Below, one piece after another: positions 43,512 to 52,374 of a DNA stretch of 64,000 nt. This DNA is from Clostridium vitabionis (GTDB lineage Bacteria; Bacillota; Clostridia; Lachnospirales; Lachnospiraceae). The stretch is from NCBI RefSeq assembly GCF_015351765.1, contig NZ_JADKQA010000001.1, positions 566,394 through 630,393 on the forward strand, in the 5' to 3' direction. Every line of letters starts with the position of its first letter. The first letter of the stretch is position 1. A model generated the notes under the pieces. It worked only from the letters and a program-made list of their open reading frames with translations. It had not been told where the DNA came from and made no database searches. The position numbers were made by a program, and so were the translations under genes.

Positions 43512-44858
43512 ATGAGTCAGAAAGTGTTGGTAGCCGGAAGCGGCAAGAGCGGCGTCGCCGCGACGAACCTCCTTATCGCCAAAGGGGGAGAGGTTGTGCT
43601 GTATGACGGGAATAAGAAGCTCGACGCGGCGAAGATCCGGGCCAAGTTTCCGGAGGATGCCAAGGTGACGGTGGTCATCGGCGATCTCACGAGGACAGAC
43701 CTGATCGGCATCGAACTCGCCGTGGTCAGCCCCGGCATTCCCCTGGATGTTCCCTTTGTCAAGATGATCGAGGAGGCGGGGATCCCGATCTGGGGAGAAC
43801 TCCAGCTCGGCTACCACTGCGCGAAGGGCAAGCTCGCGGCGATCACCGGCACGAACGGTAAGACCACGACGACCGCGCTCACCGGCGAGATCATGAAAAC
43901 CTTCTATGACAGCGTTTTCGTCGTGGGCAATATCGGGGATCCCTATACCGCGCACGCCCTGGATACCACGGACGAGTCAGTGACGGTGGCTGAGGTGTCC
44001 AGCTTCATGCTGGAGACGGTGCTCGACTTCCACCCGAATGTTGCCGCGATCACGAACATCACCCCGGATCATCTGGACCGCCACAAGACGATGGAAAATT
44101 ATATCGCCGTCAAGGAGAGCATCTCCAAGAACATGACCGCGGAGGACACGATGGTTCTCAATTATGAGGATGAAAACCTCCGGGATTACGGCGAGAACCT
44201 GAAGACGAAGGTTGTCTGGTTCTCCAGCCGGAGAAAGCTTGACCAGGGCTATTACCTGGATGAAGACCGGATCATGTACAGTGACGGGGAGAAGCAGGAG
44301 GAGATTGTGAATGTTCATGATGTCCAGCTCCTCGGCAGGCACAATTATGAAAATATCATGACCGCGATCGCGATCGCCCGCGCACTGGATGTCCCCATGG
44401 ACAAGATCGTGGAGGCGGTAAAGAAATTCAAGGCGGTTGAGCACCGGATCGAGTTCGTCACCGAGCGCTTCGGCGTGAAGTACTACAATGACTCCAAGGG
44501 AACCAATCCGGATGCTTCGATCCAGGCTGTGAAGGCAATGCCCGGCCCCACGCTGCTCATCGCCGGAGGCTACGACAAGCACAATGAATTTGACGAATTC
44601 ATCGAGGCCTTCGACGGGAAGGTGCGCTACCTGGTGCTGATCGGCCAGACCAGGGACAAGATCGCCGAGTGTGCGAAGCGCCACGGCTTCAACGATATCA
44701 TGTACGCCGAGGATCTCCAGGAGGCTGTCCAGGTGTGCGCCTCCTACGCAAATCCGGGCGATTACGTCCTTCTCTCCCCCGCCTGTGCGAGCTGGGGTCA
44801 GTTCAAGAATTTTGAGGAGCGCGGAGAGAAATTCAAGCAGTACGTTCATGAACTGTGA
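43512..44858 (+). CDS. murD: UDP-N-acetylmuramoylalanine--D-glutamate ligase
   Basis: Cytoplasmic ligase adding D-Glu to UDP-MurNAc-Ala. 448 residues: Rossmann-like N terminus (KVLVAGSGKSGVAATNLL), ATP site AITGTNGKTTTTALTGE, and NDSKGTNPDASIQAV plus LLSPACASWGQFKNFEERG in the C-terminal domain. AAGGAAGGAAG site. 24-base gap to ftsW. Confidence 0.98.
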   Translation: MSQKVLVAGSGKSGVAATNLLIAKGGEVVLYDGNKKLDAAKIRAKFPEDAKVTVVIGDLTRTDLIGIELAVVSPGIPLDVPFVKMIEEAGIPIWGELQLGYHCAKGKLAAITGTNGKTTTTALTGEIMKTFYDSVFVVGNIGDPYTAHALDTTDESVTVAEVSSFMLETVLDFHPNVAAITNITPDHLDRHKTMENYIAVKESISKNMTAEDTMVLNYEDENLRDYGENLKTKVVWFSSRRKLDQGYYLDEDRIMYSDGEKQEEIVNVHDVQLLGRHNYENIMTAIAIARALDVPMDKIVEAVKKFKAVEHRIEFVTERFGVKYYNDSKGTNPDASIQAVKAMPGPTLLIAGGYDKHNEFDEFIEAFDGKVRYLVLIGQTRDKIAECAKRHGFNDIMYAEDLQEAVQVCASYANPGDYVLLSPACASWGQFKNFEERGEKFKQYVHEL

Positions 44859-44882
44859 CGCTGTGAGGGGAGCTGACGCGAT

Positions 44883-46064
44883 ATGGCTACTGCCTCTGCC
44901 GCGGTGCGGCACAAAAAGAGAAAAAAGAGAGCGCATCTGTACTATGATTATGAGCTGATGATTTCCGTGATCTTCCTGTGCCTCTTCGGGCTGATCATGA
45001 TCTACAGCGCGAGTTCCTATACCGCGCAGCTCACCTACGAGAAATCCTGGTACTATGTCCAGCGCCAGGCGGTCTTTGAGCTGGTCGGCTTTGCCGCGAT
45101 GCTGGTCGTCTCCAAGCTCGATTATCACCGGCTGCGGAAATGGGCCGTCCCGCTCTATTTCCTCTGCTATGTCCTGATGTTCCTTTTGCTGTTCACCCCG
45201 TTGGGCGTGAGCTCTCATGGGAAAAAGCGGTGGCTGAGGGTCGGCGTGCAGTTTCAGCCGACGGAGCTGATCAAAATTGCCCTGATCCTGCTGACCGCCA
45301 CCATTCTTGACAACCTTGGGACGAAGATCAACGACTGGAGAAGGGCTCTGCGCCTGATTCTCTATTGTATGCCGCTGATCCTCCTGGTCACCAAGAATAA
45401 CCTGAGCTCGGGCATCATCATCGCGGGCATCATTTTTATCATGCTCTTCGTTGTGGTGGAGAAATCCCGCTGGTTTTATCTCCTGTTCGGGCTGATGCTC
45501 GCGATGCTCTTTCTCGCGCCGAAGCTCAGTACGCTGCTTGTGCGCATCGGGCTTCTCAAGGAATATCAGCTGGGGAGAATTCTTGTCTGGGTAGATCCGG
45601 TGAAGTACGCAAAATCCGGCGGCTACCAGGTCCTTCAGGGGCTCTACGCTGTGGGTTCCGGCGGCTTCTTCGGCAAGGGCCTCGGCCAGAGCCTGCAGAA
45701 GCTGGGGTTCGTCCCGGAGGCGCAGAATGATATGATTTTCTCGATCCTCTGTGAGGAGCTCGGGCTGTTCGGCGCTTTCTGCATGATCGCCATGTTCCTG
45801 TTCCTGATCTTCCGGTTTGTGAAAATTGCGCAGAATGCGCCAGACCTTTTCGGTTCCATGCTGGTCATCGGCATCATGGCGCAAATCGCGATCCAGGTGA
45901 TCCTGAATATCGCGGTGGTTGCGAATGTCATCCCCAACACCGGTGTCACCCTGCCGTTTATCAGCTATGGCGGTACATCCGTCGCACTGCTCCTCTTTGA
46001 GATGGGCATCGCGCTCAGTGTGTCCAACCAGATCAGCCCGCCGTCAGAGAACCGTGAGGAGTGA
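44883..46064 (+). CDS. ftsW: FtsW/SpoVE/RodA-family peptidoglycan glycosyltransferase
   Basis: SEDS-family polymerase of 393 residues with about ten membrane segments after a basic N terminus. Diagnostic pieces are MIYSASSYTA, QFQPTELIKIALIL, GGYQVLQGLYAVGSGGFFGKGLGQS, EAQNDMIFSILCEELG and GVTLPFISYGGTS. Position between murD and divIB, next to ftsZ, points to the septal FtsW rather than RodA. GAGGGGAG site before the ATG. Confidence 0.95.
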   Translation: MATASAAVRHKKRKKRAHLYYDYELMISVIFLCLFGLIMIYSASSYTAQLTYEKSWYYVQRQAVFELVGFAAMLVVSKLDYHRLRKWAVPLYFLCYVLMFLLLFTPLGVSSHGKKRWLRVGVQFQPTELIKIALILLTATILDNLGTKINDWRRALRLILYCMPLILLVTKNNLSSGIIIAGIIFIMLFVVVEKSRWFYLLFGLMLAMLFLAPKLSTLLVRIGLLKEYQLGRILVWVDPVKYAKSGGYQVLQGLYAVGSGGFFGKGLGQSLQKLGFVPEAQNDMIFSILCEELGLFGAFCMIAMFLFLIFRFVKIAQNAPDLFGSMLVIGIMAQIAIQVILNIAVVANVIPNTGVTLPFISYGGTSVALLLFEMGIALSVSNQISPPSENREE

Positions 46065-46066
46065 TC

Positions 46067-46858
46067 ATGATGGAAAATGATAGCAGGAACCCGGCTTTCC
46101 GGGGCGAGGAGTCCTTCGCCACGAAATTCCGCCGCGGATTCCGGAGGCACAGGAGAGGAATCGGCCTTCTCACCGCCCTGATGATTCTGCTGATCGCAGC
46201 TGCCTGTGTATTTGCCATCCCGCTCGAGAGCATCACGGTCAGCGGCAACCGGCATTATTCTGAGGAGGAGATCAAGGACAGAATCTTCACGGGGCCATTT
46301 TCCCGGAGCGCCCTGCTTACTTATATGAAGTACCGCTTCCAGGATCACGTCGGCATCCCGTTTGTGTCGGACTACAAGCTGGTCTACAAGGATCCGACCC
46401 ATGTGGAGGTGATCGTCTATGAGAAGAACGTCATCGGGTATGTCTCCTATATGGGCAGCAACATGTATTTCGACAAGGACGGCATCGTGGTGGAGAGCAC
46501 GTCCGAGGTGATCGGGGGCGTCCCGCTGATCACCGGGCTGCATTTTGGCCACATCGTCCTCAACCAGGCGCTTCCGGTGGATAACAGCGAGGTGTTTTCC
46601 CAGATCCTGAACCAGACGCAGATTCTCGCGACGAGCGGGATATCGCCAGACAAGATCAATTACGACAAAAATCTGAATTCCACGCTTTATATCAAGAATC
46701 TTAAGGTTGTGCTCGGCGGGCAGGACAGCATGAGCGGCAAGCTGATGGAGCTCAAGGACATCCTCGCGTCTTATCCGGACCTCAACGGGACGCTCTATCT
46801 GGACAGCTACGATGAGTCGAATTCCAGCCCGATTTACCGGTTTGAAAAAAATTCCTGA
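46067..46858 (+). CDS. divIB: Cell division protein DivIB/FtsQ (POTRA domain)
   Basis: Bitopic membrane protein of about 263 residues: charged cytoplasmic N terminus, one membrane segment (about residues 34-54), then the POTRA domain IPLESITVSGNRHYSEEEIK and the beta domain with THVEVIVYEKNVIGYVSY. It links FtsW and the septal transpeptidase at the divisome. ATG 46067 or 46070 follow a GAGGA site; the ftsW stop is 2 bases away. Last gene of the mraY operon; ftsZ has its own promoter. Confidence 0.93.
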   Translation: MMENDSRNPAFRGEESFATKFRRGFRRHRRGIGLLTALMILLIAAACVFAIPLESITVSGNRHYSEEEIKDRIFTGPFSRSALLTYMKYRFQDHVGIPFVSDYKLVYKDPTHVEVIVYEKNVIGYVSYMGSNMYFDKDGIVVESTSEVIGGVPLITGLHFGHIVLNQALPVDNSEVFSQILNQTQILATSGISPDKINYDKNLNSTLYIKNLKVVLGGQDSMSGKLMELKDILASYPDLNGTLYLDSYDESNSSPIYRFEKNS

Positions 46859-46924
46859 GGCGCAGCCGCCTGTTTACACATAAAAAAATATCGGAATCTT
46901 CATTTTTTATAACACATTTAGCAG

Positions 46925-46953
46925 TTGATTTTTAAACAGAAATCAAATATATT
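46925..46953 (+). promoter_or_regulatory. Sigma-A-type promoter for ftsZ
   Basis: TTGATT at 46925-46930 and TATATT at 46948-46953, 17-base spacer, in an AT-rich island between divIB and ftsZ. Confidence 0.65.
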
Positions 46954-46975
46954 ATAAGATAGCTTGCAATGGTCC

Positions 46976-47003
46976 GGCCTCACAGGATGAATCGTGTGGG
47001 GCC
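46976..47003 (+). promoter_or_regulatory. Leader hairpin before ftsZ
   Basis: GGCCTCACA (46976-46984) pairs with TGTGGGGCC (46995-47003) with one G-T wobble. No T tract, so not a terminator; may be a structured 5' leader. Confidence 0.4.
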
Positions 47004-47078
47004 GTTCAAAGTTGAGCATCAGATTTTCAGGATAAAACAGAACCAGATATTCAGGATATCGGGATAGGAGGATGCATC

Positions 47079-48266
47079 TTGTTAGAGGTTAAGATGAACG
47101 AGTCGGAGAACTCGGCGAGAATTATCGTGGTAGGCGTCGGCGGGGCCGGAAATAACGCCGTCAACAGGATGATCGATGAGAATATTGCCGGTGTTGAGTT
47201 CATCGGCATCAATACAGATAAACAGGCGCTATCAATGAGCAAGGCGACGACCACGATGCAGATCGGCGAGAAACTGACCAAGGGCCTGGGCGCCGGCGCA
47301 AAGCCGGAGATCGGTGAGAAGGCTGCCGAGGAGAATCAGGAAGACATCCAGTCCGCCCTCAAGGGTGCCGACATGGTGTTTGTCACCTGCGGCATGGGCG
47401 GCGGCACCGGAACCGGCGCGGCACCTGTCATCGCGAAGATTTCCAAGGATATGGGCATCCTGACCGTCGGCGTCGTGACGAAGCCTTTCCGTTTCGAGGG
47501 AAGAGTGCGCATGAACAACGCCCTCGCCGGCATCGAGAAGCTGAAAACCGCAGTGGATACCCTGATTGTCATCCCGAACGACCGACTTCTGGACATCGTT
47601 GACCGCAGGACATCCATCCCGGATGCGTTCAAGAAGGCAGATGAGGTTCTCCAGCAGTCGGTCCAGGGCATTACCGACCTGATCAATGAGCCGGGACTGA
47701 TCAACCTGGATTTCGCGGATATCCAGACCGTCATGAAGGACAAGGGCGTCGCGCACATCGGCATCGGCCACGCAAAGGGCGACGACAAGGCCATCGAGGC
47801 AGTCAAGGCCGCTGTATCCAGCCCGCTCCTTGAGACGACGATCGACGGCGCCTCCCAGGTGTTGATCAATATCTCCGGTGATATGACCCTGGCAGAGGCA
47901 AATGATGCCCTGTCCTACGTCCAGGAGCTTGTCGGAGAGGACGCCAACATTATCCTCGGCACGACGGTGGACGACGATGCGCAGGATGAGTGCAGCATCA
48001 CCGTCATCGCGACCGGACTGGACGACAATGCCGCCCAGGAGCAGCCCTCGACGAATAAGTTCGCGAGAGCGGCCGAGCCCCGCCAGGAGCAGCCGGCCGG
48101 TACATTTGCCGCCGCGCAGGCACAGCCGTCCGCAGGCGTGCGCAGGCCGGAGGCGGCCCAGCAGCCGCGCTATGAGTCCCCGATGCTGAACAATCCGGCA
48201 CCGGTACACCCGAGAGCGGCGCAGACCAGCCTGAATATTCCGGATTTTCTGAAAAATAAGAAGTGA
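47079..48266 (+). CDS. ftsZ: Cell division protein FtsZ
   Basis: Tubulin-like GTPase forming the division ring, 395 residues. [15 protein letters not shown] and [15 protein letters not shown] are the nucleotide-binding motifs; the conserved C-terminal peptide is [11 protein letters not shown] after a variable Gln/Ala/Pro-rich linker. TTG 47079 is taken as the start because TAGGAGG lies 7 bases upstream and the resulting N terminus ([15 protein letters not shown]) fits Clostridial FtsZ. ATG 47094 is the alternative. Followed by a hairpin and not by spoIIGA-sigE. Confidence 0.98.
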   Translation: MLEVKMNESENSARIIVVGVGGAGNNAVNRMIDENIAGVEFIGINTDKQALSMSKATTTMQIGEKLTKGLGAGAKPEIGEKAAEENQEDIQSALKGADMVFVTCGMGGGTGTGAAPVIAKISKDMGILTVGVVTKPFRFEGRVRMNNALAGIEKLKTAVDTLIVIPNDRLLDIVDRRTSIPDAFKKADEVLQQSVQGITDLINEPGLINLDFADIQTVMKDKGVAHIGIGHAKGDDKAIEAVKAAVSSPLLETTIDGASQVLINISGDMTLAEANDALSYVQELVGEDANIILGTTVDDDAQDECSITVIATGLDDNAAQEQPSTNKFARAAEPRQEQPAGTFAAAQAQPSAGVRRPEAAQQPRYESPMLNNPAPVHPRAAQTSLNIPDFLKNKK

Positions 48267-48293
48267 TTCTGAACTGAACCAAAATCTGACGAG

Positions 48294-48317
48294 ATCCCGG
48301 CACCAGTCTGCCGGGAT
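48294..48317 (+). terminator. Hairpin after ftsZ
   Basis: ATCCCGGCA (48294-48302) and TGCCGGGAT (48309-48317), 9-bp perfect stem, with a weak T-rich tail (TATCGTT). Confidence 0.7.
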
Positions 48318-48346
48318 TATCGTTACACTGACGGAGGACATTCCGC

Positions 48347-49132
48347 ATGGAAAAAGTACATCAGCTGATTGCCGGCGCGCAGGGCAAGGACGATCCGAAG
48401 ACTGCCGCAGAAATCATCCGGCTTCTGAAGACGGAGGACGGCATGTATACCGTCGAGGTCCGCATTACCGGCAATTATTATCTTGGCAGTGAGAACGAGG
48501 AGCCGGCTGCCTATATTTTCACTAACGAGAGCTACGCGAGGGAGTTCGCGCTCACCGTCCGCAATACCGGGCTGACCAGCCGGGTACGCCAGATCATCCC
48601 GAAGGTCCGCCATGCGTTTTTCGACGACCTCTACCGCAGCGGATTCCGGGCGGTCTCCATCGACCGGAACCATGAGACGATGACCCTCTCGCTCTTCGCA
48701 ATCATCAGCCGGCCGAAGAATGAGAACGGCGCCGTGCTCAACCCCGGCCTTCTTCTCGCGGCGAACACCTTCTACCAGGCGGTCGCCCAGCGCAGCGCGG
48801 TCAAGAGCATGCAGACCGTGCTCACACGGGAGCTCTACGACGCGGAGTATCTTGTCCCCTGCACCGACGAGTGGGGTACCGATCATCCGATGATCGGCAA
48901 CAACGACGGGGAGAAGTTTTATCCGGTATTCACGGATATCGTGGAATTTTCCAAATTTGACCGGAAGCACCAGTTTTCCGCCCAGGAGCTCGACATCGAG
49001 GCGCTGAAAAAGCTGGCGAAGAAGTGCGATGGCGTGGTCGTCAATCCTTTCGGATTCAACCTGTCGCTGAGCCGCGACAAGGTGGAGAGAATCATCAGTG
49101 AGAACGGCACCCGGGAAAATGCGCAGGCGTGA
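48347..49132 (+). CDS. SseB-family protein
   Basis: 261-residue soluble protein. The C-terminal half matches the SseB N-terminal-like domain: FYPVFTDIVEFSKFDRKHQ and GVVVNPFGFNLSLSRDKVE. The N-terminal half (YYLGSENEEPAAYIFTNESY) may hold a second, diverged copy of the fold. Homologues occur widely in Lachnospiraceae without known function. GGAGGA site before the ATG. Sits where spoIIGA/sigE lies in spore-formers. Confidence 0.8.
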   Translation: MEKVHQLIAGAQGKDDPKTAAEIIRLLKTEDGMYTVEVRITGNYYLGSENEEPAAYIFTNESYAREFALTVRNTGLTSRVRQIIPKVRHAFFDDLYRSGFRAVSIDRNHETMTLSLFAIISRPKNENGAVLNPGLLLAANTFYQAVAQRSAVKSMQTVLTRELYDAEYLVPCTDEWGTDHPMIGNNDGEKFYPVFTDIVEFSKFDRKHQFSAQELDIEALKKLAKKCDGVVVNPFGFNLSLSRDKVERIISENGTRENAQA

Positions 49133-49147
49133 CCGTGAAGCCGGGGA

Positions 49148-49265
49148 AGAAGCAAATTTGCTAAGTTCGGACTGCGCTTTCGCTTGTCCTCACTAAGCAA
49201 ATTCGCATAGCTCGCACTAAACTCGCACTTCGCCCGCTGGGCTCGCGCTTGTTAAGTGCTCTGCA
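49148..49265. repeat. Intergenic dispersed repeat, copy 1
   Basis: Contains AGCAAATTTGCTAAG, AAGCAAATTCGC and runs of TCGCAC-type motifs, then 49222-49265 whose complement starts GCAGAGCACTTA and continues GCGCGAGCC and AGCGGGCG. The last part recurs at 60386-60420. Non-coding in all frames. Confidence 0.6.
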
Positions 49266-49274
49266 TAATAAGCG

Positions 49275-49325
49275 GCAGGGCTGCATCCTGTTCTCCGGAA
49301 GAGAACGGGGTACAGCCCTGCTTTT
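49275..49325. terminator. Terminator-like hairpin between SseB gene and coaX
   Basis: GCAGGGCTG (49275-49283) pairs with CAGCCCTGC (49313-49321) followed by TTTT; an inner GTTCTC/GAGAAC stem extends it. Lies between convergent genes and could serve both. Confidence 0.8.
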
Positions 49326-49346
49326 GAACATCCGCCGGCGCGGGGA

Positions 49347-50138
49347 TCAGGAACGGTGCATTTTCCCCGGCAGGGGGCGGTTTCTCTCATAGAGGGTGAG
49401 CAGGCCTTTGAGGATCAACGTCTCGTCGAAGGCGACCTCATGGCGCAGGTGCGGGAGGACGAGCTTCATCAGCCCGCCGGTGGCGATGATGGAAGCGCTC
49501 TCGCCGAGCTCCGCCTCAATCCGCTCGATCATGCCGTCGAACATGGAGGCGTAGCCGTAGACGATGCCGCTCTGCATCGAGACCACGGTATTCTTCCCGA
49601 TGACCTGCCGCGGTGCCTCAAGGCTGATTTTCGGGAGCTGCGCGGTGTTTGCGCTCAGGGCCTCCAGGGAAATGCGGATGCCGGGCATCAGGCAGCCGCC
49701 GATATAGCTGCTCTCCGCGTCGATGACGGAGAAGGAGACCGCCGTGCTCATATCGATGATGATGAGCGGCGGCCTGTGCATCTCGAGAGCCCCGACAGCG
49801 GTGGCGATCATGTCGCTGCCCACGCCGCGGGGATTGTCCATCCGGATGTTCAGCCCCGTCTTCATCCCGGAGCCCACAAACTGGGCGCGGATGCCGGTGA
49901 TTTTCCGGATTGCCTCGCTGATCGTCCGGTTCAGGGGCGGGACGACAGAGGAGACGATGGCGCCCTCGATCGAGGACAGGTTGATGTGATAGATCTCCAG
50001 AATACTTTTCAGAGTGATCGCGTACTCCAGGTTCGGCTTTCCGATCACCGTGGTGATCCTCTCCCAGAAGTAGATTTTCCTCCGGTCGATGCAGCCTACC
50101 GTGATGTAAGTGTTCGCGATATCAACAGCTAAGATCAT
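49347..50138 (-). CDS. Divergent type III pantothenate kinase (CoaX) homologue
   Basis: 263-residue ASKHA-fold protein clearly of the CoaX family along its length (PPLNRTISEAIRKITG, YIGGCLMPGIRISLEALSAN, TAQLPKISLEAP, GIVYGYASMFDGMI, SIIATGGLMKLVLPH). Active-site signatures are altered: the first motif is DIANTYITVG where the family has DxGNT; the phosphate/pantothenate motif is RGVGSDMIAT in place of GADR/GSDxxxD; and the third is DMSTAVSFS where DxGTATT is usual. It may be a paralogue with reduced or changed activity. GGGAGGT site before ATG 50138. Confidence 0.85.
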   Translation of the reverse strand: MILAVDIANTYITVGCIDRRKIYFWERITTVIGKPNLEYAITLKSILEIYHINLSSIEGAIVSSVVPPLNRTISEAIRKITGIRAQFVGSGMKTGLNIRMDNPRGVGSDMIATAVGALEMHRPPLIIIDMSTAVSFSVIDAESSYIGGCLMPGIRISLEALSANTAQLPKISLEAPRQVIGKNTVVSMQSGIVYGYASMFDGMIERIEAELGESASIIATGGLMKLVLPHLRHEVAFDETLILKGLLTLYERNRPLPGKMHRS

Positions 50139-50203
50139 TCCGCTTACCTCCCGCTACCAGTATAGCGGAAGGCGCAGATAACGGCAAGAACAGGAATGGG
50201 TTC

Positions 50204-50232
50204 TTGACTTCATTCCTGGGGAACTATAAAAT
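50204..50232 (+). promoter_or_regulatory. Sigma-A-type promoter for prfC
   Basis: TTGACT at 50204-50209 and TAAAAT at 50227-50232, 17-base spacer; the overlapping TATAAA at 50225-50230 would give 15. Confidence 0.7.
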
Positions 50233-50296
50233 ATGTTACGGATTTGACAGACATTTTTGGGGGCTGCCGCGCCAGCCCGGAACGGTGGAGGTTTTT

Positions 50297-51895
50297 TTGA
50301 GTACATTAGCGGAAGAAATCAGGAAAAGACGAACATTTGCCATTATTTCCCACCCGGATGCCGGCAAGACGACGCTGACCGAGAAGTTCCTTCTCTACGG
50401 CGGAGCAATCAACCTGGCGGGAACCGTCAAGGGAAGGAAGGCGACGAAGCACGCCGTCTCCGACTGGATGGAGATCGAGAAAAAGCGAGGCATCTCCGTC
50501 ACCTCCTCCGTGCTGCAGTTCAATTACGACGGCTACTGCATCAACATTCTGGATACCCCGGGACACCAGGATTTCTCCGAGGATACCTACCGGACCCTGA
50601 TGGCGGCGGATTCCGCGGTCATGGTCATCGACGGGTCGAAGGGTGTCGAGGCGCAGACCATCAAGCTCTTCAAGGTCTGCGTGATGCGCCACATCCCGAT
50701 CTTTACCTTTATCAACAAGCTGGACCGCGAATGCCGGGATCCCTTTGAGCTGACCGATGAGATCGAGGATATCCTGGGCATCCGGACCTGCCCGGTCAAC
50801 TGGCCGATCGGCTGCGGCAAGAATTTCAAGGGTGTCTATGACCGGGAGACCAGGAAAATCGAGACCTTCAAGGCCAATATGAGCGGCCAGAAGGCGGTGG
50901 CGGAGAAGGATTACTCGCTGGATGATCCTGACCTCGAGGAGGCGATCGGCTTCCAGAACCGCGACAAGCTGAACGAGGATCTGGAACTTCTTGACGGTGC
51001 CGGCGCGGAATTTGACCAGCAGCTCGTCAGCGAGGGGAAGCTCACGCCGGTATTCTTCGGCTCCGCCCTGACCAATTTCGGGGTACAGACCTTCCTTGAG
51101 CATTTTCTCCGGATGACCATACCGCCGCTGCCGAGAAAGACGACGACCGGGGTGGTGGATCCGTTTGACGAGAAGTTCAGCGCCTTTGTTTTCAAGATCC
51201 AGGCCAATATGAATAAGGCTCACCGTGACCGCGTGGCGTTCATGCGCATTGTGTCCGGCAAGTTCACGGCGGGGATGGAGGTCACCCATGTCCAGGGCGG
51301 GCGTAAGGTCCGCCTGACACAGCCGCAGCAGATGATGGCGGATGAGCGGAAGATTGTGGATGAGGCCTATGCCGGAGACATCATCGGGATCTTTGACCCG
51401 GGCATTTTCTCGATCGGGGATACGCTCTGCGAGTCCGACGAGAAGATCGAATTTGTCGGCATCCCGACCTTCGCGCCGGAGCATTTCGCCAGAGTGCGGC
51501 AGATCGATACGATGAAGCGCAAGCAGTTTGTGAAGGGCATCGAGCAGATCGCCCAGGAAGGCGCGATCCAGATCTTCCGCGAGACCTCGGGCGGCATGGA
51601 GGAGATTATCGTCGGCGCTGTCGGTGTCCTGCAGTTCGATGTCCTGACGTTCCGCCTGAAAAATGAGTATAATGTCGAGGTAGCCCTGGACCAGCTGCCG
51701 TATGAATATATCCGCTGGATCACCAACTGGGAGGAGATTGACCTTGATGCCATCCAGGGAACCAGCGACATGAAGATGATCCAGGACATGAAGGGAAATC
51801 CGCTTCTCCTGTTCGCCCATGAGTGGAGTGTCGGCATGGTCGAGGAGCGGAATCCGAAGCTTAAGCTTTCGGAGTTCGGGAACTTTGAGGTCTGA
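50297..51895 (+). CDS. prfC: Peptide chain release factor 3
   Basis: Translational GTPase of 532 residues that removes RF1/RF2 from the ribosome. G1 motif ISHPDAGKTTLTEKFLLYGG, then RGISVTSSVLQF (G2), DTPGHQDFSEDTYRTL (G3) and FINKLDRECRDPFEL (G4); the C-terminal RF3 domain has VGAVGVLQFDVLTFRLKNEY. TTG 50297 is chosen: GGAGG ends 5 bases before it and the product starts MSTLAEEIRKRRTFAIISHP as in relatives. The upstream in-frame region overlaps the promoter, so it is not coding. Confidence 0.96.
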   Translation: MSTLAEEIRKRRTFAIISHPDAGKTTLTEKFLLYGGAINLAGTVKGRKATKHAVSDWMEIEKKRGISVTSSVLQFNYDGYCINILDTPGHQDFSEDTYRTLMAADSAVMVIDGSKGVEAQTIKLFKVCVMRHIPIFTFINKLDRECRDPFELTDEIEDILGIRTCPVNWPIGCGKNFKGVYDRETRKIETFKANMSGQKAVAEKDYSLDDPDLEEAIGFQNRDKLNEDLELLDGAGAEFDQQLVSEGKLTPVFFGSALTNFGVQTFLEHFLRMTIPPLPRKTTTGVVDPFDEKFSAFVFKIQANMNKAHRDRVAFMRIVSGKFTAGMEVTHVQGGRKVRLTQPQQMMADERKIVDEAYAGDIIGIFDPGIFSIGDTLCESDEKIEFVGIPTFAPEHFARVRQIDTMKRKQFVKGIEQIAQEGAIQIFRETSGGMEEIIVGAVGVLQFDVLTFRLKNEYNVEVALDQLPYEYIRWITNWEEIDLDAIQGTSDMKMIQDMKGNPLLLFAHEWSVGMVEERNPKLKLSEFGNFEV

Positions 51896-51917
51896 TTGCC
51901 GGTAAGGAGGCAGAAAA

Positions 51918-52364
51918 ATGAGCAAGATTGATACAGTTCGTTCGGAAATGTTTGCCGCGATGAAGGCAAAGGACAAGCCGCGCAAGGACGCCCTGTCCGT
52001 GCTGCTCACCGTTCTCAAGAACGCCCAGATTGACGGCGGCCACGAGCTTACCGAGGATGAGGCGAACGCGGTGATCCGCAAGGAGATCCGCCAGACCCAG
52101 GAGACCATCGATATGGCTCCCGCGGACCGCACGGACATCCGGGAGGAGGCGGCTGCCCGCATCCGTGTGTACCAGGAATTTGTTCCGGCGGAGATGAACG
52201 AGGAGCAGATCCGCGCCGTCATCACTGAGGTCCTGGGGGAGCTCGGCATCAGCCAGCCGACGGCGAAGGACAAGGGGAAGATCATGAAGAACCTGATGCC
52301 GCGCGTGAAGGGGAAAGCGGACGGCAAGCTGGTTAACCAGGTGCTCGGAACGATGATGGGCTGA
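51918..52364 (+). CDS. yqeY: YqeY/GatB-like domain protein
   Basis: 148-residue helical protein of the YqeY family, homologous to the C-terminal tail domain of GatB that contacts tRNA. MSKIDTVRSEMFAAMKAKDK, RKDALSVLLTVLKNAQID and the C-terminal GKIMKNLMPRVKGKADGKLVNQV are typical. Role unclear. AAGGAGG site. 10 bases before the dipeptidase gene. Confidence 0.94.
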   Translation: MSKIDTVRSEMFAAMKAKDKPRKDALSVLLTVLKNAQIDGGHELTEDEANAVIRKEIRQTQETIDMAPADRTDIREEAAARIRVYQEFVPAEMNEEQIRAVITEVLGELGISQPTAKDKGKIMKNLMPRVKGKADGKLVNQVLGTMMG

Positions 52365-52374
52365 GGGGGAGAAC

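Noticed and set aside
46859-47078. Small gene between divIB and ftsZ
   Set aside because: The AT-rich stretch holds a promoter and a leader hairpin. No frame with a ribosome site and coding-like composition was found.
50204-50296. N-terminal extension of RF3 from 50204
   Set aside because: It would overlap the promoter elements and has no family match; the TTG at 50297 has a proper ribosome site.
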